Shown piece after piece: positions 6,390-9,937 of a stretch of DNA of 9,937 bases. Under the pieces are notes generated by a model. The model did not search any database. It worked only from the letters and a program-made list of their open reading frames with translations, and was not told the DNA's origin. Position numbers and translations under genes: made by a program. The stretch comes from JACPNE01 sp964444465 (GTDB lineage: Archaea; Nanobdellota; Nanobdellia; SCGC-AAA011-G17; JACPNG01), in contig CAYUGZ010000019.1 of NCBI GenBank assembly GCA_964444465.1, forward strand, positions 1 to 9,937, in the 5' to 3' direction. The first letter of the stretch is position 1, and each line of letters begins with the position of its first letter.

Positions 6390-6482
6390 GCCTCAGTAGC
6401 TCAGTAGCAGAGCAATTGCCTTGTAATGAGTTATTATTCATAAGAGAGCAATAGGTCGGGGGTGCAAGTCCCTCTTGGGGCT
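6390..6482 (+). tRNA. tRNA-Thr (anticodon TGT), intron-containing
   Basis: A 93-nt gene giving a 72-nt mature tRNA. The acceptor GCCTCAG pairs with TTGGGGC (two G-T wobbles) and the discriminator is T, as is common for archaeal tRNA-Thr. The D-stem is GCTC/GAGC. The anticodon stem is ATTGC/GCAAT with anticodon TGT at 6422-6424. A 21-nt intron follows A37. The variable region is AGGTC and the T-stem is GGGGG/CCCTC. Two departures from consensus stand out: the D-loop AGTAGCA has A rather than G at position 18, and the T-loop TGCAAGT has G rather than T at position 55. The G19-C56 and G15-C48 contacts are kept. CCA is not encoded. Confidence 0.93.
6426..6446 (+). other. Archaeal tRNA intron (21 nt, position 37/38) with canonical bulge-helix-bulge
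   Basis: The intron lies between A37 (6425) and A38 (6447). The splice motif folds exactly. A central 4-bp helix forms from exon CTTG (6420-6423) and intron TAAG (6441-6444), with a terminal G-T wobble. The 3-nt bulges are TA^A (6424-6426) and AG^A (6445-6447). An outer helix TGAG/TTCA (6427-6430 with 6437-6440) closes a 6-nt loop. This is the hBHBh' form cut by the tRNA splicing endonuclease. Confidence 0.93.
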
Positions 6483-6491
6483 TATTTTATT

Positions 6492-6564
6492 GGGCTTGTG
6501 GTCTAGTGGCTATGACATCTCGTTGACTTCGAGAAGATCGCAGGTTCGAGTCCTGCCAGGCCCA
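6492..6564 (+). tRNA. tRNA-Val (anticodon GAC)
   Basis: A complete 73-nt cloverleaf. The acceptor GGGCTTG pairs with CAGGCCC, the discriminator is A, and the D-arm is GTCT...TGAC with the last pair mismatched. The anticodon stem is TCTCG/CGAGA with loop TTGACTT, giving anticodon GAC at 6525-6527. The variable region is AGATC and the T-arm is GCAGG-TTCGAGT-CCTGC. There is no intron and no encoded CCA. It starts 9 nt after tRNA-Thr, so the two are probably one transcript. Confidence 0.96.
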
Positions 6565-6590
6565 TTTTATTCTAATCATTTTAAATTTTT
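6565..6590 (+). terminator. Possible T-rich termination region after tRNA-Val
   Basis: T-rich tracts (TTTTA, CATTTTAAATTTTT) directly follow tRNA-Val. Archaeal RNA polymerase often terminates at oligo-T runs without a hairpin. The support is weak because the region is AT-rich overall. Confidence 0.3.
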
Positions 6591-6636
6591 AACTAATTAA
6601 TTCTCTTAGTAACTAACTTACTTAGTAATTAACTAA
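6591..6636 (+). repeat. AACTAA direct repeats at 20-bp steps with overlapping TTAGT/ACTAA dyads; candidate operator
   Basis: AACTAA occurs at 6591, 6611 and 6631, exactly 20 bp apart (about two helical turns). CTTAGTAA occurs at 6604 and 6621. These combine into the dyads TTAGT-A-ACTAA (6605-6615) and CTTAGT-AATTA-ACTAAG (6621-6637). The cluster ends 6 bases before the TATA box of the small ribbon-helix-helix-like gene, where an archaeal regulator would bind. Operator function is inference. Confidence 0.45.
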
Positions 6637-6642
6637 GAAGTA

Positions 6643-6650
6643 TTTATAAA
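6643..6650 (+). promoter_or_regulatory. TATA box for the small-regulator/envelope operon
   Basis: TTTATAAA is centred about 26 bases before the ATG at 6673, predicting a leaderless transcript for the 41-codon gene. This placement is the main evidence that the small ORF is real. Confidence 0.6.
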
Positions 6651-6672
6651 TCTCTAAAACTCATTAGCTCTA

Positions 6673-6798
6673 ATGAAAAAGTACCTTCTTCTAATTGAAG
6701 ATGAGAGTTTATGGCAGAAATTCAAATCTAAACTTAAAAAAGATATTAATACAGAAATTATGGATCTTATAAAAAAGAAGATTAAAGAGGACAAATAA
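6673..6798 (+). CDS. Small ribbon-helix-helix-like protein, 41 residues
   Basis: A 41-residue protein beginning MKKYLLLIEDESLWQKFKSK and ending in a Lys-rich helix. The layout fits a ribbon-helix-helix fold: a short beta strand (residues 2-8, KKYLLLI), a first helix (11-22, 'ESLWQKFKSKLK'), a turn with DINT (24-27), and a second helix (27-40, TEIMDLIKKKIKED). Proteins of this fold bind DNA as dimers with the strand in the major groove. The start is supported by a TATA box 26 bases upstream. The stop overlaps the next gene's ATG by one base (TAATG). It could be an autoregulator acting on the repeats upstream. The fold call is by pattern only; a short non-DNA-binding protein remains possible. 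Confidence 0.7.
   Translation: MKKYLLLIEDESLWQKFKSKLKKDINTEIMDLIKKKIKEDK
6786..6791 (+). promoter_or_regulatory. Shine-Dalgarno-like AGAGGA before the 652-residue gene
   Basis: GAGG ends 7 bases before the ATG at 6798. It is one of the few plausible ribosome-binding sites in the window, and it stands before an internal operon gene where a leaderless start is impossible. It supports the chosen start. Confidence 0.45.
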
Positions 6799-8756
6799 TG
6801 TATAAAAGTAATAAAAAAGCCCAAGTAACAGTATTTATCATAGTTGGATTAATAATTGTTATACTAGCTGCATTTTCATACTATTATAGTGAAAATTTTA
6901 TTGAAAGTTTAAGAGAAAGAGGAATATTTGAAACTATAGCTCTTCCATTAGAAGTTAAGGGAGTTGAAGGATTAGTAGATTCATGTATTGATGAGATTGC
7001 TAGATCTGCTTTAGATATTATTGGGCAGCAAGGAGGTTATATTTTATTACCAGAACCTGAATTTGTAACTCCAGCAAATCCATTTTCTAATGCTCTAGAG
7101 ATATTTCCCGGATCTAATATAAATGTGGCCTATTGGTTTTATCAAACTTCTAATGGATTGTTAGATTCTTTAATTCCCCCAAAACAAAGGATGGAACAAG
7201 AAATTGAAAGTTATATCAATGCTAACCTAGCTAATTGTGTTGATTTTTCAAATCTAGATTTTAATATTATTTCTGGAGAGGTTAAGAGTGAAGTAAAGAT
7301 ATTAAATGAAGATGTTAGAATTAATGTAGAATATCCTTTAGACATTGAATTAGAAGAAAGAAACTTTAGATTAAGAGAATTTAATCAAGATATCGATGTT
7401 CCTTTAGGAAATCTTTATGAAACAGCCTTAGAAGTTATTGAAAAAGAAAATGAAGATTTCTTATTAGAAGAAAAAACAATTGATTTCATAAATGTTTATG
7501 ATGAAATTCCTTATAGTGGGGTAGATTTTGAATGCACACCAAGAAGATGGAAAAAAGAAGATGTTATTAATGATCTAAAAGATGTTTTAGATGTTAATAT
7601 AAATTCTTATAGAGTTAAAGATACAATAAATTCAGATGTAGAAGATGATTATAGAATCTTAGAATTATTAGAGAGTGCAAGAGATATAAATGTTAATTTT
7701 GAGTACTCAACTAACTGGCCTCTTTTGATAGATATAACTCCTGAAGGAGAAGTATTAGAAGGAGAATCATTTAACAAAGGTTCTATTGGAAGATTTTTAA
7801 CACCATTTTTTTGTTTAAATCAATACAATTTTATCTATGATCTAAAATATCCTATATTAATCTCATTAGAAAAAGATGATTATGTATTTCAATTTGCCAC
7901 ACAGATTATAGTAGATAATAACCAACCAAGAGAAAATAAAATTGAAATAGATCAGACTCATGATACTAATCCAATAATATGTCAACATCCTTTAACTAAA
8001 ATTAAAGTATTTGCTTTAGGTGTTAATGAAGATGGAAGTTTAGAAGAATTAGATAATGCTAAAATTTCATATAAATGTTCAACAACAACTTGTAATATTG
8101 GTGAGACTAAAAACTTTGATGAAACTATATTGTTAGATGAAAGATTTCCTCAGTGTATAAACGGACAATTAATTGTAGAAAAAGAAGGTTATCATAGATC
8201 AGAATCTGAATTGTCTACTATGGAAGAAACAACAGTTTCTGTTTTAATGGAAAAGATATATGAGCTTCCTTATGAAATTAAAATAAATGAAAACGGAGTT
8301 ATAAGAAATATTAATCTAAAAGAACAAGTAACATTAACTTTTAGAGATGATGTAATTGGTTATACTGAAACTATTCTTTCAACTGATAATAATAAAATAA
8401 AATTAATAGATGGAAGTTATAATGTAGATGGATTTGTCTTATTTGATTCTGAAGTATTTGTAGAAGGAAAAGATCTAGAAACTTGTTTAGACAAACCAAG
8501 AAGTGGAATTTTAGGCATTATAGGATTAACAGAAAAAGAATGCATTAATACTAAAATAGAAGGAACTACTCTCCCTCAAGTTTTAACTGGAGGGTCTAAA
8601 TTTCAATGGAATGTTGATAGAGAAGATTTAGCTAATGCTAAAAAAGTAATATTTTTTGTGAATAGCTTTGGAATTCCTTCCAATACAGATGAACTAAATA
8701 ATGTTTACAATAAAGTTGATACTCAAAGTGTAGTAAAACCAGAATTCGAAAAATGA
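6798..8756 (+). CDS. Membrane-anchored extracytoplasmic protein with pilin-like N-terminus, 652 residues
   Basis: I do not recognise a named family. The N-terminus MYKSNKKAQVTVFIIVG leads into one membrane helix (about 9-31), and the remaining ~620 residues would lie outside the cell. 'KKA|Q' followed by a hydrophobic run resembles an archaeal class III (prepilin-type) signal, with possible cleavage after A8; a plain signal anchor is equally possible. Residues 57-85 contain 'VDSCIDEIARSALDIIGQQGGYI'. Residues about 395-475 look like an Ig-like/carboxypeptidase-regulatory beta domain with clustered cysteines (SYKCSTTTCNIGET, then FPQCINGQLIVEKEGY). About ten cysteines overall suggest disulfides. 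It is translated after the small regulator (1-base overlap, Shine-Dalgarno-like GAGG) and overlaps the next secreted protein by four bases. The pair probably works together in the envelope. Confidence 0.85.
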   Translation: MYKSNKKAQVTVFIIVGLIIVILAAFSYYYSENFIESLRERGIFETIALPLEVKGVEGLVDSCIDEIARSALDIIGQQGGYILLPEPEFVTPANPFSNALEIFPGSNINVAYWFYQTSNGLLDSLIPPKQRMEQEIESYINANLANCVDFSNLDFNIISGEVKSEVKILNEDVRINVEYPLDIELEERNFRLREFNQDIDVPLGNLYETALEVIEKENEDFLLEEKTIDFINVYDEIPYSGVDFECTPRRWKKEDVINDLKDVLDVNINSYRVKDTINSDVEDDYRILELLESARDINVNFEYSTNWPLLIDITPEGEVLEGESFNKGSIGRFLTPFFCLNQYNFIYDLKYPILISLEKDDYVFQFATQIIVDNNQPRENKIEIDQTHDTNPIICQHPLTKIKVFALGVNEDGSLEELDNAKISYKCSTTTCNIGETKNFDETILLDERFPQCINGQLIVEKEGYHRSESELSTMEETTVSVLMEKIYELPYEIKINENGVIRNINLKEQVTLTFRDDVIGYTETILSTDNNKIKLIDGSYNVDGFVLFDSEVFVEGKDLETCLDKPRSGILGIIGLTEKECINTKIEGTTLPQVLTGGSKFQWNVDREDLANAKKVIFFVNSFGIPSNTDELNNVYNKVDTQSVVKPEFEK

Positions 8757-9937
8757 AAAAAGAACTTACAATATTTATAATAACGATTTTGATATTTAGT
8801 AATGTATCTATTGCTCAAGTATATGCTCAAACCACTGTAAGAACTACAAGTAGTTTTACTGATCCAAAATTTAATACAGCTTTAAGTGACCCTAGATTAA
8901 GATCGGGAGTTGCATTAAGTGGAGGCTCAGTAACTTTAGGAACTAATCAAGAAAGAGATTTGGGAGAAGACATAATAATTAATGTAGCTCAAAATGTTCC
9001 AGATAGATTAAGGGCTTCTTTATTAGAAAAACAAGATGTTTACGTTCGATCTTTATTAATTGGCTTGCCTTCTAATCCATCTATAACAATTCCAAAGATA
9101 AGAAGTGCTACAATTAGAGTAACTAATGTAACAACTGAACCAGCAGATAAAAAAGTAAGAGTAACTGCACGTTATGTTAATACTAGAAGCTCTTTAGGAG
9201 TGAGTAATCAAGTTAAGAGTGATCCAACTTTCAATAATTTAGGATACATTCAAACAATAATAAGAAGGGTTCCCAAAGAAGACGATGTTCCAGATACCAT
9301 AAAAGTTAATTTAGATGCTACAATTAATTTTGATGTTTCTGAGGGATTAGGATTTGGACCTAGAGAAGATGTTTTGATTGAACAAACTGAACAAGAATGG
9401 TTAAAGGAAAAAGATCAACATAGTTTCTTTGGTGGGTTCATAAGAGCTTCTGAAGTAAAATCAGATAGAGCTAGTTTTATTGTTTATGATGAAAATTTAA
9501 ATCCATTAACTAATAAAGCGATAACAATTGGAGAAGGTGCAACTTCGGGAGTTGTTCTTAGAGGGGGATATTCTAGATATGGTAATTTATTCAACAGATT
9601 TAGAATTAAAGTAAATGATATAAGGAGTATTGGAGAAAAAGCTAAACTACATGTGTTTAGAGATTCTACTGGAGAATCTTTAATTAAAATATTAAAAAAA
9701 GGAAGTAGTTTATATCCTGGATCTAATTGGGTTTTAGAAGATATAAGAATTAAAAAAGATAAAACTAAAGGTGAAATAAAAGAAGTTCTACTTAGAAATA
9801 CAAAAACAAGAGATAGAAAAAGTTTAACACTACAACAAGTTAATTGTGGAACATTAAAAGCTCAAGAGTGTATCAATTTTAATAATGTTTGTAGTTTGAT
9901 AGGAACAACATGTGTACAAAGAACTGAATGTAGTAAA
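8753..9937 (+). CDS. Secreted protein with signal peptide, unknown function (3' end outside window)
   Basis: The frame is open from the ATG at 8753, which overlaps the upstream stop (ATGA), to the window end, giving 395 residues. A Sec signal peptide is clear: MKKE, a hydrophobic core (LTIFIITILIF, 5-15), then a likely cleavage after VYA (residue 25). The mature part is beta-rich with no membrane segment in view. It includes 'SITIPKIRSATIRVTNVTT', 'VTARYVNTRSSLGVSNQV' and a later stretch 'ITIGEGATSGVVLRGGY' followed by 'RIKVNDI', which resembles small beta-sandwich units of archaeal surface proteins. A cysteine-rich segment begins near 366 (CGTLKAQEC, later Cys at NNVCSL, TTCVQ, TECSK). I cannot name a family. 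Operon position with the anchored protein upstream suggests a shared envelope or surface-structure role. Confidence 0.85.
   Translation, partial: MKKELTIFIITILIFSNVSIAQVYAQTTVRTTSSFTDPKFNTALSDPRLRSGVALSGGSVTLGTNQERDLGEDIIINVAQNVPDRLRASLLEKQDVYVRSLLIGLPSNPSITIPKIRSATIRVTNVTTEPADKKVRVTARYVNTRSSLGVSNQVKSDPTFNNLGYIQTIIRRVPKEDDVPDTIKVNLDATINFDVSEGLGFGPREDVLIEQTEQEWLKEKDQHSFFGGFIRASEVKSDRASFIVYDENLNPLTNKAITIGEGATSGVVLRGGYSRYGNLFNRFRIKVNDIRSIGEKAKLHVFRDSTGESLIKILKKGSSLYPGSNWVLEDIRIKKDKTKGEIKEVLLRNTKTRDRKSLTLQQVNCGTLKAQECINFNNVCSLIGTTCVQRTECSK

Noticed and set aside
6565..6672. Mobile-element remnant or integration site after the tRNA pair
   Set aside because: tRNA 3' ends are common integration targets, but there is no repeated tRNA 3' segment, integrase or terminal inverted repeat here.
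1..9937. CRISPR array or defence locus
   Set aside because: No regularly spaced repeat-spacer pattern of the needed length and no Cas, toxin-antitoxin or restriction motifs were seen.

Overview
The window looks like chromosomal DNA from a very AT-rich archaeon. It carries archaeal/eukaryotic-type genes (SRP54 and FtsY, the KEOPS kinase Bud32, ribosomal proteins uS15 and eS1/S3Ae), a tRNA gene with a bulge-helix-bulge intron, tRNA genes without encoded CCA, and TATA boxes centred about 26 bases before start codons. The gene order, the short genes, the K/E-rich FtsY tail and the envelope proteins beginning with a 'QVTVFIIVG'-type membrane segment suggest a DPANN lineage (Pacearchaeota/Woesearchaeota-like). 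That placement is inference; no rRNA is present to settle it. All genes I support are on the + strand.

Region 1 (1-3523) is a protein-targeting block: the 3' part of ftsY, an unrecognised 162-residue gene with its own TATA box, the SRP54 gene, and one base later the KEOPS kinase gene bud32. SRP54 and FtsY are the two GTPases that pair to deliver ribosome-nascent chain complexes to the membrane. Bud32 belongs to tRNA t6A synthesis.

Region 2 (3541-6353) is translational: tRNA-Gln(TTG), a small stand-alone EF-Tu-domain-2-like protein, then a tight cluster of uS15, a RecJ-like DHH phosphoesterase and eS1/S3Ae whose coding regions overlap end to start. The leader before uS15 contains a possible 9-codon upstream ORF and a perfect 9-bp hairpin.

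Region 3 (6354-6640) holds a tRNA pair: tRNA-Thr(TGT), interrupted by a 21-nt intron at position 37/38, and tRNA-Val(GAC) 9 nt downstream. It is followed by an AT-rich repeat and dyad cluster.

Region 4 (6641-9937) is an apparent operon. A TATA box drives a 41-codon gene for a ribbon-helix-helix-like protein. This overlaps a 652-residue membrane-anchored extracytoplasmic protein, which overlaps a secreted protein that runs off the window. The repeats just upstream of the promoter are candidate operators.

Most of the window is core archaeal housekeeping. The least explained parts are the gene between ftsY and srp54, the uS15 leader, the A18/G55 change in tRNA-Thr, and the small-regulator-plus-envelope operon. 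I see no CRISPR array, insertion sequence or other mobile element.
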